Assembly: GCA_015179025.1 (NCBI GenBank) | Contig: WHUX01000186.1 | Location: 1 to 64,000 of the forward strand | Length of the DNA stretch: 64,000 nt | Direction: 5' to 3' | DNA from: Terfezia claveryi | Taxonomy: Eukaryota; Ascomycota; Pezizomycetes; Pezizales; Pezizaceae | Shown here: one piece after another, positions 1-11,967 of the stretch | Position numbering within the stretch: position 1 is the stretch's first letter | Layout of the letters: every line of letters begins with the position of its first letter | Made by a program: the position numbers and the translations under genes | Notes under the pieces: model-generated | Database searches by the model: none | Seen by the model: the letters and a program-made list of their open reading frames with translations, nothing else | Told to the model about the DNA's origin: nothing

Positions 1-183
1 CCTATACTCCTTTACCTATTACAGTAATCTTATGCTACTGGTAATAACTTTAATAGTGAGACTCAACAATACACTATTAGTAATCTACTTTGTAGTATAT
101 ATTACTAGCCTGAGATTATCTGATTAGATAAGATCCTTATCTTATCTAATCTGATCTTCCAGTCCCCCATATAACACTTTACA
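1..183 (+). repeat. 5' LTR, right-hand part only
   Basis: This matches 8850-9036 with a handful of substitutions and a 4-bp difference in the ATCCTTATCTTATC stretch. It ends in ACA at 183, the expected LTR 3' boundary. The left part lies outside the window. Confidence 0.92.
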
Positions 184-939
184 TTTTTTTAACCCAAGAA
201 CTTGATTCTTACCTAACTAGGAAGGCCTGATTAACCTTACCTAATCAACAAAGTTTCTACCAACAAGAGTAGAAACTAAAGCCAGTATAAGCCTACAGCA
301 CAAAGCTAGTAGCAAAAGTCTGACAGTCAGCAGTAAGACTATCCTCCAAATAGCAACAGTAAGACTATTCAACAAATAGCAACAGTAAAGCCTACAAATA
401 GTAGCAAAAAACATAAGAGGGCAACAATAATTGTATTTAACTGGCAAATACAAAAGAAAACAAAATTACCTAATTTGGAAACTCTGAGACCTGGAAACGC
501 TCAGAAGTCCAATAAGGGTGTGGATTATAGGAACAAGTCCTATCAACATCCAAACTCCAGAGAGTATCCCAGCCCACTCTCTACCTAGCCTAAAGAAAAA
601 TTGGGAATTCTCCCAGTAAGCAGAACAAGGAAAGTTTCTGTACCTCTCCCTCCAAAAAGAACACAAGTACCTAGCAGTCCAACCCCTATCTTTCCACTCA
701 ACTTTCTTCCCAGCATTTAAAGGAAACCCTGCTCCCACAACAATCTCATCAACAAAAGTAACCCTTTTCCTTCAACCTCCTCTCCCTTACCATAATCAAC
801 CCTTGGTATCAGAAGCAACAGAAAGAGGATAAGAAGGAAGTTGATAAGAAGTAGATCCTTCCTCATCAGGATCACCTTAAAGAAAGCAGGAATAGAAGAA
901 ACAGAGTCCAAAGAATCAGTGGTATAATATCTGATAGAC
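184..939 (+). other. Untranslated leader of the retrotransposon
   Basis: No convincing coding frame lies between the LTR end and the first gag ATG at 940. A string TTGGTATCAGAAGCA near 804-818 resembles the methionine-initiator primer-binding sequence of many LTR elements. It is about 620 bp from the LTR end instead of next to it, so its role is doubtful. Confidence 0.5.
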
Positions 940-2772
940 ATGGAGACTCCTAAACAAAAAAGTACTAGTGTAATGGAAGGAGGAGCTAGAGCTAGGAAAG
1001 GCAGGAGAAAGGCAATGACAAGTGAGGAGCTAGAAGCACTCAAGGCCAAGTTAGTCAATACCCCTAAAAAGAAGTTCCAACTGGGAAAGAGATTCCAGAA
1101 AAGGAAATAGAAACAAGGGAAATAGTCATTGGGCCTAATTCATCAATGCCTGAAGTAAGGATTGTAACACCTCCTGCAACAAAAGCCTTTTGGAAAAAAT
1201 GATCATCATGTACAAAGGATATCACAGGTATTTATATACCTAACAATAAACAACATGTTATCAAAAAGGAAAAAGGAACTATTAGCTGAAGAGCAGAAAA
1301 GTTCATGATTTTTCAACAGAAAGAAATTTGACAAGTCAGTTCAAATGGACTTTCAACTCTCATCACTCAAAAGCAGTATGGCCTTACCCAACCTATAACC
1401 CATGTAAAGGAGTTCCATGGCTAGCATTAAACTGGCCTTTCCTGAACAGTACATGCTTATGGGTAACCTGTATGATCTGGAAACTCCAGAAATAGTGCCT
1501 CCAATAACAGAACCTGTAGAAACCCTGAGGAAATAGGAAGAAACTGTTTGGAGCTGGAGGCAAGGGTAAGGGGAAAAGTGTGCAGTATGAGGAAGAAGAT
1601 GATGGAGATTATGAAACAGATATAGAAGAAATATCTGAAAAAGACATGCCACCACCACCTAAAGATAGGAAAAAGCCAACACATACCAAAAAGAGTAAGA
1701 CTCCTGATAAGAAGTCTAGAAGGAGCTCTAGTGGTGTGGCTGGAGGTGGAAGTGAGGACCCAGGATCTGGATCTGAAGGTGATGAGTCAGACAATGGCTC
1801 TGATGATGACAGAAGAAAAGGTCAACTAGGGAGCCTAGCCTCACACTTGGAATGGTCTAAAAAGACTGGTCAAAAGATACCAACACAACAGATTAGCAAA
1901 TCCCTAGTCAAGAAGGCAAACAAACTTGCAAAAATTCCCAATCCCCAATGATTGATGGAGTATCAGAGAAATGGAGGGATCAAACTACCTTTGACAATTA
2001 TGTGCAACAGTTGCAGAAGTGGGTAGAATATCAAGGGATGGATATAGCAAGTTGGGAAAGTCTGGATAGGGCAAGCTTTATGTTTGAGCAGAATGCTCAA
2101 ACTTGGTATAACCAGTATTGCTCTGAAAAAGAAGATGTTGAGACAGGAATTTCCATGAATTTATGTTAAAACTGAGAGGTAAACTCATATCTACAGTGGC
2201 ACCTGAAGTCCTATGGAAACAATATCTATCACACCATTAGAGGCCAGATGTTACTGTCATGCAGTATGCACAGAACCTGGAAGAGTTCAAAATTAAGTGC
2301 AAGGATCTAAATGGTAAAGACATGATAAGTGATCATGTACTAAAAATGAAACTAGTAGATGGACTGGTACCCCTGCTTAGGGCTAAAGTCAAAGGACTGA
2401 TATCATATGAGTCAACCTTTGAGGAAATATTGAATAAAATTGCAGTCCAGGAGGATATACTAAAACAAGAGACTAAATCCTTGCAGCAGCACCAAAAGAA
2501 GGCTGATAAGTAATGGGGTTCTGGTAGACCTATGGAATGGACTAAGTCTGAATTCAAATTGCCTGATAAAGTGGCTAAGAATGCAGCTAAAGTGGCAGGC
2601 AAGAAGGTGGACCAGGTGGTCTCTATGGTAACTTCCCTAGTGCCAGAAAGGATAAAACTAAGTATACTCCTTATGGTGAACAGGAGAAGAAGAGGAAGAG
2701 GCTGCAAGAACAGAGTCCTGTTATCACTGTGGAAAACAGGGTCATACTTCCAGGGATTGCCCTAATAGGAAG
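940..2772 (+). pseudogene. gag (capsid/nucleocapsid) of the chromovirus, fragmented
   Basis: Gag would build the cytoplasmic particle that packages element RNA. A lysine-rich start with MEGGARARKGRRK follows the ATG at 940 and stops at 1110. An acidic and serine-rich stretch (1580-1951) follows, then capsid-like helices with WYNQYCSEKEDVE (1948-2169) and another helical piece (2259-2513). A canonical zinc knuckle CYHCGKQGHTSRDC sits at 2719-2760, in frame with the protease reading frame. At least four frame changes separate the pieces. The knuckle is intact, so the identification is firm even though the gene is not functional. Confidence 0.85.
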
Positions 2773-3402
2773 GTGTCTTCAGCTTATCAATATATGGGAT
2801 CTAGACCAGGAGTCAGAAGATTCCCACCTTACCAGCCCTTTAGGCCTAGTCCTACATGGCCCCCATATAAGGTAAAAACAGCCTATCAGGAGATTGATGT
2901 TAAACAACAAGAGTCAGCTGCACTTCAGGTTATGAGAAACCCAAATGATACAAGGAAGTTCTTAGTGCCAGAAAGCCATAGAACTTTTAATGCAGCTGAA
3001 ATTAAAATTAATGGACATATTGCTTATGCACTATTTGATCCATGTATATCAGGTGGAGACTTGATATCAGCAAATTATTGTCAGCTGTTTAATATACCCT
3101 TGAAAGAGATCAGCAAGAAACCTCTAGAAACTGCAATTAAAGGCAGCAGATCTCAAATGTCAAATACAGCAACAGTCACAGTAAATCTACAAGGATACCA
3201 AGAAACTAGGACATTCTATGTGGCCAACCTGAAGGACTGGGATGTTATATTTGGTGAACCTGCTCTAAGGGATTATAAAGCAATTATGAATGTCAAAGAT
3301 AATGCAATTACTATACAACCTACAGGCAGGATAAGGATTGATATTAATATGCTCAAAACCAAGGATACACTTGGAAGAGTCATAACTGCAGCTATGATAT
3401 AG
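2773..3402 (+). pseudogene. Retroviral-type aspartic protease region
   Basis: This 209-residue open stretch follows the gag knuckle in the same frame. It holds ALFDPCISGGDLIS where retroelement proteases normally have a DTGA/DSGA active-site loop, and a later GEPAL that fits the flap-distal ILG-type motif. The aspartate is kept but the following residues are P-C-I-S-G-G. This may be a family-specific variant and not simple decay, because the surrounding frame is open. The protease would mature the Gag-Pol polyprotein inside particles. Confidence 0.72.
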
Positions 3403-3468
3403 GCAGGACAGAAGAGGATTGGTTAAAAGGATGATCCAATAGCTATTGTGACTGAAGTTGGAGGTAGA

Positions 3469-5025
3469 TTAATACACCACCCAAAACCAACTACAGTAAT
3501 ACCTTGATACAGGATGATCTGTCAGAAGACCTAGAAGAAGACCAGGAATGGTCACAAGAGTGGTTTGACTCATCAGATGGTCAGAGCTAGAAGATGATGG
3601 AAGCTCTCCAGTCATTACAAATGCAGTTAATCTGGAAGAAGTGGAGTTTAATATATTTGAAGAATTCCCTGAATTATTCCCAGAAGAAAAGCCAACTGCA
3701 TTACCACCAATCAAGAACCTTATGACATCATGCAACATAAAATTATAGTTCCTGATGGTGCAACCTGGGAACCTGCATACTATACAAACTATACAAGGTT
3801 TCTGGATCAAGTGACTGAGAAAATGAGGACAGAGCTAGAATCTGGAAGGATAGTGTCATCTAGCTCACTCAACAGTATCCTTATATTTACACAGCCAAAA
3901 AGGGATTTAGATAAGAATGGCAAACAATAGGCCAGATTCTTATTGCACTGTGTACCTAGAAACAAGCTAGTACAAAAGGATAAAACACCCATGCCAAATA
4001 TCAAAGTAATACTGGACTGGATAGCTAGCAAGGAATATATTTCAGCAGCTGATCTGGCAGATGGTTATCACAATATTAGGCATGCACATGAATCAGTAAA
4101 ACATAGCACCTTTACAAATCACCTGGGAAATTTGACTCATTGGTCATGCAGCAAGGTGATTGCAATGCACCTGCAACCATGATGAGGGCTATGAACTGGT
4201 TATTAAGAGACTATATTAGAAAGACTGTCATGGTTTATTTAGATGACATTCTGATTGGACAGATACCCTGGAGGAACATAAGGAAGTGTTGAGAGGGATC
4301 TGTAGGATATTGGCCAGAGAAAAGTTTTTCTTCAACAAAAAGAAATGCCAGATCCTTGCTCCAAGGCTGAAAGTACTAGGATTCATTGTCACCAAACAAG
4401 GGCTAGAAATGGATCCAGAAAAAATCAACTCAATAGCAAATTACCCTATCCCTGACTCAAAGAAAAAATTGCAGAAGTTTCTAGGGATGGTTAATTACTT
4501 GAGAAGGTTTTGTCCAGAATTGGGAGCTGTAGCCAAACCACTATCAGAATTGTAAGGGTCAACAAAGAAGCACATGAGGACTCCCTTGCATAATGAGTCA
4601 TTTGTGAGAGTTAAAGAGCTAATAATGAGCAATAAGGTGCTCAAGCCAATTAATCATGACTCAGGCCTTCCAATCTATTTAATTACTGATGCCAGTAATA
4701 CAGGGATTTCAGGATGGATTGGCCAAATGGAGAATGGTGTTATTAGGCCAGCAGAGTTTCACTCTAGGAAGTTAAATGATGGACAAATGAATTACATAAC
4801 AACTGATAAGGAATTATTAGCAATTGTTGACTCACTGAGGTATTTCAGGCCTGAACTACAGGGTCACAAAGTGATCATCAAACAGATCACAAACCCTTAG
4901 TCACATTTATGGATAGTATCCCTGAAAGTCAGATGAAGAGAAGAGGCAGGAGACTATGAGTCAGTTTAACCTAACCCTAGAATACATTCAGGGCAAGGAC
5001 AATCACATAGCAGATGTACTGTCCA
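3469..5025 (+). pseudogene. Reverse transcriptase and RNase H of the chromovirus, frame-broken
   Basis: The reverse transcriptase shows ADLADGYHNI (catalytic block A), then, after a frame change, QQGDCNAPATMMRAMNW and VYLDDILIG (catalytic YxDD box near 4229-4254). Next come the thumb and connection residues FLGMVNYLRRF (4286-4555). RNase H follows at 4574-4900 with LITDASNTGISGW, and GKDNHIADVLSRG near 4990-5025 marks its end. The enzyme would copy element RNA into DNA in cytoplasmic particles. Stops or shifts occur near 3930, 4140-4280, 4555 and 4900, so no full polyprotein can be read. Confidence 0.9.
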
Positions 5026-6000
5026 GAGGAGTATATAGTCCCTCTGGAATCCCCTCTACTGGACAGTCTTCTCACCACACAACTGCCTTACTACAACATT
5101 AGTAGTAACCAACCACCTCTCTGTTCCACTACAAACTTTCAAGAAAACTCCCCCCCACATTCTCTACCAGCTACCATGCCTTCCCCACAGCAACTCAGGA
5201 TTAGAGGAGCCACTGGGAGACCAGTGTCTCCACCCATCCTTGGAGAAATTCTCACAACACCATCATAAGGAGAAGGAGACTTCCTCCTCTCCAAATCACC
5301 ACCACAACCTCCCACAAAGGCAACTGCAGGAGGTTGATCCTACCAGGCCTGTCTGGCATGACAGAGAAGGCCTGAATGCAGTCTTTGAGGCTGAAAGGTA
5401 CCAACCAACAGTTGAAGATGATCCTGAACCTGATGAATCTAACATACCATAAAGAAATTTCAGGCTCAGAAGGCTCCAGCAGGAGCCAGCAGCAGTACAA
5501 ACTGCTGCACCACCACCAGGGCCCAGGCCCAACAGCAACAACAAGAAGAGGAAGAGAGAGGAAGGTCAGTTACAAGAAAACCCAAGTTTCAAGTAGTAAT
5601 TAACAAAGAACCTAGTACCTCCTTCCCTCTACCCTTGCTGCCTCTGAGGCAGAGGACCCACAGGAATGGACCCTGGGGGAACAATCCTCTGACTCAGATG
5701 AACCTGAGGAATGGGAAAGATCCAGGGAACCCATGACTACAGAACAGATGGAACAGTCCTTGAGAAGGGCTGACAGGGATTCTGTGGTTGTGGGAAACCT
5801 TTAGGAGTGGAACCCCACTCTTGAAGGTACCTTGAAGAGAAGGGCTGTCTCTCCTAAGTGCAAGGATGAGGCAGACAACAAGAAGGTGCACTTCCAGCCT
5901 CCTCCTCCTCCAGGAGCCTCACTTGCATCTTCAGTCAGCACCCTTCCTGACATCTTCCCTGAGGATCCAATCTTCCATCCTCCTCCAACAAAAATAGTCA
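5026..6000 (+). pseudogene. Low-complexity linker between RNase H and knuckle cluster
   Basis: Proline-, serine- and glutamine-rich reading frames (5014-5268, 5240-5452, 5832-6320) run without a recognisable domain. The stretch continues the Pol polyprotein but is longer than the usual short RNase H-integrase spacer. It leads into the zinc-knuckle cluster. Confidence 0.5.
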
Positions 6001-6007
6001 ATATTTT

Positions 6008-6290
6008 TGTTCCCAATGTGGTAAAGTGGGCCACAAAACCTCCCAATGCAACAACAAAGATCCTGTTATTAATCTTTGTGAAGAATGTTGGGCAATGGGA
6101 CACTTTAAGGAGGATTGCCCCAAAGGTGGTAAAATTCCTCTTCCCAGATGCACTAATTGCATGGAGACAACTCACCTTAGCAACAAATGCCCCCTTGACA
6201 ACAAACTCTATCCACTGCAACACCCATTACCAGCAGAAACCATCAGGAAATGCATCATATGCAACCAAGATGGTCACTGGTCCCATCTAT
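6008..6290 (+). pseudogene. Cluster of four CCHC-type zinc knuckles inside pol
   Basis: Within one open frame (6026-6829 and its upstream extension) there are four successive knuckles: CSQCGKVGHKTSQC, CEECWAMGHFKEDC, CTNCMETTHLSNKC and CIICNQDGHWSHLY. The last has lost its final cysteine to tyrosine. Such knuckles normally bind nucleic acid at the end of Gag, and this element already has one there (2719-2760). Here the cluster lies between RNase H and the integrase zinc domain, which is an unusual place. Confidence 0.8.
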
Positions 6291-6471
6291 ACCCAAATCT
6301 TCCAAAAGTCACTACTTTAGGAAGAAAATTGATACCAAGATACAAGTATTGTCTTGGCTACTATAACCTGAACAAAAACTTTGTCAGCTCCTGTGATACT
6401 AGGAAAAACAATTTGAAGGCCCTCAATAAGCCCTTCCACAACAGTAACTACCTGAAAAAGACACTAGGAGT

Positions 6472-7882
6472 TCAGGATGAAGAAGAAAAGAGCATGGAAC
6501 CAGATTTGGTAATTGCTGAGTGGATAAGAGATCATGAGTTGGAATGGCATTATAGAGAAGAGTTGGAAAAAGATACAGTGTTTGGACCACTGTACTTAAG
6601 AGTCAAGAAAGGAGAGCAGGTACCTACAGTAAAGGTACAGGATGGGTTTATGTACCTCTTGAAGAATTTTGCTTGGAGGATGGTTATCCCCAAGGGACTA
6701 CAAGTTAAAGGTAACCCTGCCTCTGAAGCCCTTATCCAACAAGCACATGTCACCACTGGACATGGAGGCCTTGCAAAAACAGCAGAAGAGCTTACCAATA
6801 AGTACATCTTTCAGGATTTTTATAAGTAGGTTGAACAATTTGTGAGGAGTTGTGAAACCTGTCAGATCACCAAAGGATCCACACAGAAACCCCCTGGATT
6901 CCTTACTCCTCTGAATGTACCTACTAGGCCATGGGTAGTATGGCTATGGATTTTCTTAGTATGGAACCTGTTATGATTTCATGTACTGAATTTACTCTTA
7001 GTTACAGAACTCCTAAAGATGATAAGCCTCACATGCTGTTATTTCATAAGTTATTAGTCATGACTGACAGGCACTCTGATTTCACATTCTTGTTACCTGT
7101 TGCAGACAATGTTGACACATTAGGGGTTATTGATATCTTTGAAAGATTCATTAAGCCTAATGTGGTTTTCCTTATGAAATTGTTTCTGACCAAGACCCCT
7201 TGTTTATGTCTACTACATTTCAAGATTGGATGTAGAAAAATGGAATTATGCATAAAGCATCTTCCACATATCACTCCTAGACTGATGGGACAATTGAAAG
7301 AAAGAATAGGACAATTATTCCTATGTTTGCAGCCAAGAAGCTGGAACAGGGAATGAATTGGGTACAAGCCACACCTTCTGTTCAAACAGAGGTGAATGCA
7401 AGAGTTAGTACTACAAGAGGATTTTCCCCTTTTTTACCAAGCTAGGATACCAGCCTAATTTGTCACCACCTATCCTACCTCACCCAATTCCTACCTATTC
7501 AAACCTTACAATCAGATTTTACCAGGTTGCTGAAAACCTTACTAAAGCAAAAAGGGACCAAATTCAGCAAGCCAACAAATACAGAAGAGCCTTCCCTGAT
7601 TACCAAGTTAATGATCAGGTGATGCTATCAACAAAAAACCTCCCAGCAAGGTACCACTCCTCCAAACTATCCCCAATATGGATAGGCCCCTTCACTATTA
7701 CCAAATATTCACCATGGAGTCAAAATGCTAAACTTGACTTCACTGACTTCCCTGACCTCAATAATATCAACAATTCCTTCCACACCTCACTATTGAAACC
7801 CTTCTTCCCTAATCCAATACAACTGTTCCCCTCCAGAACTCTGAACAACCAGGACCAGTTAAGGAAGACAGGTATAAGGTAG
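6472..7882 (+). pseudogene. Integrase of the chromovirus
   Basis: The N-terminal zinc domain is visible as AHVTTGHGGLAKTAEEL followed after 6829 by SCETCQITKG, giving the HHCC set. The catalytic core shows MDFLSM (first Asp), VMTDRHSDFTFLLPV, SDQDPLFMSTTFQDW (second Asp) and ERKNRTIIPMF (catalytic Glu). These are spread over at least three frames between 6890 and 7360. The C-terminal part (7460-7882) has KRDQIQQANKYRRAFPDYQVNDQVML and FITSLLKPF-like residues typical of Ty3 integrases. It would insert the cDNA into chromosomes. The gene is broken near 6829, 6960, 7200 and 7430. Confidence 0.87.
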
Positions 7883-8030
7883 AAAGAGTTTTGGAATTTA
7901 GGTCACAACCTAGAATAGGGAAGCTGCAGTATAAGGTGAAATGGAAGGGATGGCCTCATAAATTTGATGAGTGGGTATATGCTGATGGTGTTGATGAGTC
8001 ATTAAAAAACAATTCTGGTTGACTGGTAGT
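7863..8030 (+). pseudogene. Chromodomain at the integrase C-terminus
   Basis: Translation gives VERVLEFRSQPRIGKLQY followed by KVKWKGWPHKFDEWVYADGV. The YKVKWKGW core and the downstream DEW are chromodomain signatures. In chromoviruses this module is thought to steer integration to heterochromatin. The domain itself has no stop, although it is out of frame with the neighbouring integrase ORF that ends at 7882. Confidence 0.88.
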
Positions 8031-8169
8031 AAGCAAGCAACTTACAAAAAGAGGAAGGTTGGTGAAAATAAGCTTGGCAAGAATAAGACAAGGAAAGAAA
8101 CCTTGGAAATGATTGATAATGAAAGGAAGAAAGTCCTTGCTACCCCTTTTCATCTAATGCAGTCAAGAT

Positions 8170-8419
8170 TGACAAAGGCAAGGGAAAAGAGTTAGACATA
8201 CCCCAGTTAATGCTTAAACATTTCTTTGCTCAGAAAATTGTTGATAAGGATTTCAAGGAAGGGTATAACAATGTCAGGTATGATATAGGAGCAGAAGGTA
8301 GTAGTACCTATATGGATAGGAACAATAGGTATTATGGGTTGAATGTTAACTATTAATGTACATAACCCATCTCCCCTGATTATTTCTTAGGATGGAGTTT
8401 TTATCTAAACAGGGAAGCA
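8170..8419 (+). pseudogene. Pol tail and polypurine region before the 3' LTR
   Basis: A frame reading KIDKGKGKELDIPQLMLKHF and ending GLNVNY runs to a stop near 8356. It has no known domain and may be the extreme C-terminus of Pol. A short purine-rich stretch (AAACAGGGAAGCA, 8407-8419) directly precedes the 3' LTR and could serve as the polypurine tract. Confidence 0.45.
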
Positions 8420-9036
8420 TGTAAGAAAGTGGCTTACTCATACCTATGACTAACCCTCTCCCTCACAAATATATTTCTTATGTATTTTCTTATTCAGCAA
8501 GCATCTCAAAACACACAACATTCTGTGTGCTGTCTGCCTTGCTAATATTTCACATGCTTTCACATGTTATCACATGCTTTCACATGTATAAGTCTAAGTT
8601 AAGACTTAACCTATTTTGTACTAGATAGTATTTGGAAGTACTATCTAGAGGATCAGATGATGCTGATCTTTATCACATGTAAGGGTCAGATGATGGTGCA
8701 CTGCCTCAGCACTGCCCCAGCACTGCCTCGTTGGAAACACATATAGTCCCCTGAATTTCCCTTCAGTTGGACAGATAGTTAGAACTCAGAACATAGTTAG
8801 AGTACAATCAATATAGAAGTTCCACTGGTTAATCTTCTAAGTGCCTTTGGCACTCCTATACTACTTTACCTATTACAGTAATCTTATGCTACTGGTAATA
8901 ACTTTAATAGTGAGACTCAACAATATACTATTAGTAATCTACCTTGTAGTATACATTACTAGCCTGAGATTATCTGATTAGATAAGATCCTTACTTATCT
9001 AATCTGATCTTCCAGTCCCCCATATAACACTTTACA
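8420..9036 (+). repeat. 3' LTR of the chromovirus
   Basis: This runs from TGTAAGAAAG to ACTTTACA (about 617 bp), so the ends are TGTA...TACA inverted repeats. Its last 187 bp match the start of the window. It contains short repeats of CACATGCTTTCACATG around 8550-8587. Confidence 0.85.
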
Positions 9037-9990
9037 GGATTATCTAGGCTATATAGTAAATATGAGGACTGCCTTGCCTCCGAAGTCTCCAATGCCTTGC
9101 CTCCAAACTCGCCAATGCCTTACCTCCAAACTCGCCAATGCCTTGCCTCCGATATCAACTCTACCATCCCTTCGCTTTGATATACTGCCATATGCAGTAT
9201 TAGCCGTATTTACCAGGAGTGAAGTAAGTCTAAGGCATCGTTGAATTATCTTCACAGGTCTACGTCGGGGGTAGGAGGTATGGGCTGGAGTTGACGAGTC
9301 ACATAGGGAGGTGGATGGGATGCCTGTTTATGTATACAAAGATTTCCAAATACAATTGTCATTTATTATCCTTGTTTGCAGGTTCGCCCTCAGTTATGTG
9401 TACGCTTGATAGCATAGGGCTGGCCTGTATTTTAGGGAAGCTAAAGGCCAAGCCGTTTTAAACACAATAACTAAGGCATAGTTGGGGACCCAGGGAACTC
9501 GTAATAGGTGGGGTTGAACCTGCCCACTGCAGCGGGTATTTCCGAGCCAGGTTCGGCTGATGGGGCATATTTGGCCTAGCCAACAGAGGCAGGGAAGGTA
9601 GACGCCTAGCGCACGGAGGCAAGAAAGTTAGACACCTGGTGCCCTGAGGCAGGGAAGGTAGGCCGCTGACCTCTAGAGGCAGGGTAGCAAGTACTGGGCA
9701 TCCTGACGCAGAGGTGCTGAACACCTGGTGTCGGAGGAAGCGAGGTGGAGAAGGTTGGCATCAGGATGCCATTTATTTCTTACTCATATACAGGTTGCCC
9801 TAGGAGGCAACTGGGCAGAAGGGCATGTTCGAGGTGCCTGGGATGCCACATAGGGTAGAGTAAAAAATGGTGGCATCCAGACACCTCTGCATGGCGTCCA
9901 AATGCCAAAATTTCTTTCCTGATGCATGGACCTCCTATTCATAGTATAGCTTTACTAGAATAGCCTCATCCTGAACAATACCTAAATTAA
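9037..9990 (+). repeat. Minisatellite-bearing dispersed repeat, copy 1
   Basis: Region 9270-9385 matches the reverse complement of 41440-41560, including CATTTATTAT next to CTTGTTT. Both copies carry arrays of the same 23-24 bp family: here 9066-9165, units like AATGCCTTGCCTCCAAACTC. This copy holds a second array at 9583-9733. There is no convincing coding frame. It looks like a mobile module of unknown class. Confidence 0.7.
9583..9733 (+). repeat. Tandem repeat, about 30-bp unit
   Basis: Four to five degenerate 30-bp units begin GAGGCAGGGAAGGTAG or a close variant (GAGGCAAGAAAGTTAG, GAGGCAGGGTAGCAAG). Confidence 0.75.
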
Positions 9991-9999
9991 TACTAAGCT

Positions 10000-11170
10000 C
10001 TCAATAATCTGGTTTTGCTTGTATCTTTTGTGCTTCCTACCATTTCTAAGTAGTGTCTCACCCTAACTGAAGATCTATATTATATATGATTGCAAATTAT
10101 TGTAAGGAGTCAATAATATCTAGAAGTTTGGTACATAACAGATCTATAGTTGAGTTAAAAAGAAGCTTAGCTTATCAAACTTGTTTGTATAGACTAGAAG
10201 TATCTTTTGGAGTTAGTAGAGAACCATCTATTAGATAGAGGAGTACTTTTTATGACTATTAACTAAGCTCTAATGGAAGGTTACTAAGAATATCTACAAT
10301 AAGTAATTAATACTCTTTCTTTACTTCTTTAACTATATATTCATAAAAATATTTAATCTATTCCAACTCTAATACTCGATTAGTCTAATCTAAAGAAGTA
10401 TAAGTAAACTTGTAATCTCTAATAATATTTACATACAAGTATTTATACTATCTTATATAGTAACTAGTACCTTTGTAAATAATTATTGGAGAAACCACTT
10501 ATCTATCACCAGCCTGAGAAATATACTCAATAACTATAATAAGCTCACACTTGCTATCTGTTGCTACCTTTGCTATCATACTTTTTTCTCTCTACCTAAC
10601 AATAACTCTTATATAATTTGATATCCCTTGTCTAAACCTCTTTTTATCAATATTATAGGTATTACTTATCAGAATTGAATACTTCTCTCATAATATCTAA
10701 ATCTTATTAATATAATTGTAGATGATTGTAGAGTTACTCATCTTTAACTACTTTTTATCTATCTGGCTACTAAATTTTGTAATAAGATTGGGATGCCTAT
10801 TAAGGAAGTATATAATCCTATTCTTTCCTACTTGATTGTTTTTATCCCATTCCTTAGATTTTATTAAAGCAACAGTCTCTTTAACATAGTGAATTTAAGG
10901 TGGAAATCCCCACTCCTCTAAATGATATATCCAATGCACAATAGCTTTCTCTACTGCAAGTATAAGAAGTTTTTGAGCTGCATATGCTAGAACATGCATA
11001 GTACTACCAGTGAGCTGTCTGTGTAGAGTTGTTAAAGATATATCATATGCCTTTGCTTTGTGTCTAAGACTTGGAAAATCATCTACTCATGCAGCTCTAA
11101 TTGCTTGCTGTAGCCGGACCTCCTCCTGCTGTTTTTTAAACAATGTTCGCTTTTTAATCCTCGGCATTTT
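10000..11170 (-). pseudogene. pogo/Fot1-type transposase, RIP-degraded
   Basis: Read on the minus strand from about 11168, the start is MPRIKKRTLFKKQQEEV. A helix-turn-helix region follows with LTTLHRQLTGS and a CENP-B-like block with HWI. The DDE region shows NTYNIDKKRFRQGIS, then ATDSKCELIIVIEYISQAGD and PIIIYKGTSYYIR. These are the landmarks of pogo/Fot1 (Tc1-mariner superfamily) transposases. In-frame TAG and TAA codons sit where Trp or Gln is expected, the mark of C-to-T mutation. The gene would have encoded a cut-and-paste nuclease. Terminal repeats could not be placed. Confidence 0.8.
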
Positions 11171-11430
11171 TTAGGCTTCTCCGATAGCTAGTTAGTTTTC
11201 AATCCCCACTCTAATGATACTGCTTTTGGAACATCTAAAATATTGGGTTTATTTTTCTCACCTATGTTACCAAGCGGAAGGTATAAATGGGATAGCTTTG
11301 GTAGCTTGTAAATACACCTTCGAGATCCGAGGAATTGGTAACAGCTTTCCTCATGGGATTTGGTTGTTGGGTTGTTGTTTTATCAACCCACAATTACCCC
11401 GCTATGCATCCCTGTCGCTTGCGTGATGAG
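11171..11430 (+). other. Boundary region between pogo relic and LINE relic
   Basis: I see no recognisable coding sequence here. A short open frame at 11214-11426 (70 residues) has no family features. Confidence 0.4.
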
Positions 11431-11967
11431 CCGCATCCCCGCGATGTATGGTACAAGTCCCAGAAGAGGTCTGGAGACTCTGCTATACTGACGGTACAGG
11501 GAGAAAATGACACCATGCTGCAGCCTTCTACTCTGAGGTTGAGTGGGTAAACCCCCCTCTCTCGAGTCATTCATACCTTAGAGAAGAATCTACAGTAGCA
11601 GACGCAGAACGTCATACTTTGGTCCTCGCACTAGAGGCTCACGAAGACACCCCCCCTAATCTACCTTCTATCGGATTCCGCTTCTGCCATCTCCTCTGCA
11701 GTTAATCTCTCCTTTGAGATCTAAGCACATAGAAGCGGAATAGAGATTAGCACTCTTTTAGCCAAATGTGACAGGAGACATTATGACATAGCTATCTCCT
11801 GGCTCCACTCCCATATTGGCATCAAAGGAAATGAGGAAGCTGATAAGTTACCTGCCTTTTGTTCGGCATTAGGACAGATTAGAGCTCAGGACTCTCTTGT
11901 TACAGAAGAAGGCATCAATCAAACAATTATCCAAAGCCAGAAGGGCGGCAGCACGCTCTAGCTCTGG

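Larger units (their letters stand above)
1..9036 (+). mobile_element. Ty3-type LTR retrotransposon with C-terminal chromodomain (chromovirus), degenerate
   Basis: Direct repeats at 1-183 and 8850-9036 are nearly identical and end at the same TTTACA, so the window opens inside the 5' LTR. Between them lie, in order, gag with a CCHC knuckle, aspartic protease, reverse transcriptase, RNase H, a knuckle cluster, integrase and a chromodomain. That order is the Ty3/gypsy arrangement. Frames are broken many times by stops and indels, so this copy cannot act alone. The few differences between the visible LTR ends suggest a fairly young insertion. Confidence 0.92.

Noticed and set aside
241..1058. Several minus-strand frames of 70-113 residues
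   Set aside because: They are shadows of the retrotransposon leader and gag start; hydrophobic, biased composition and no family features.
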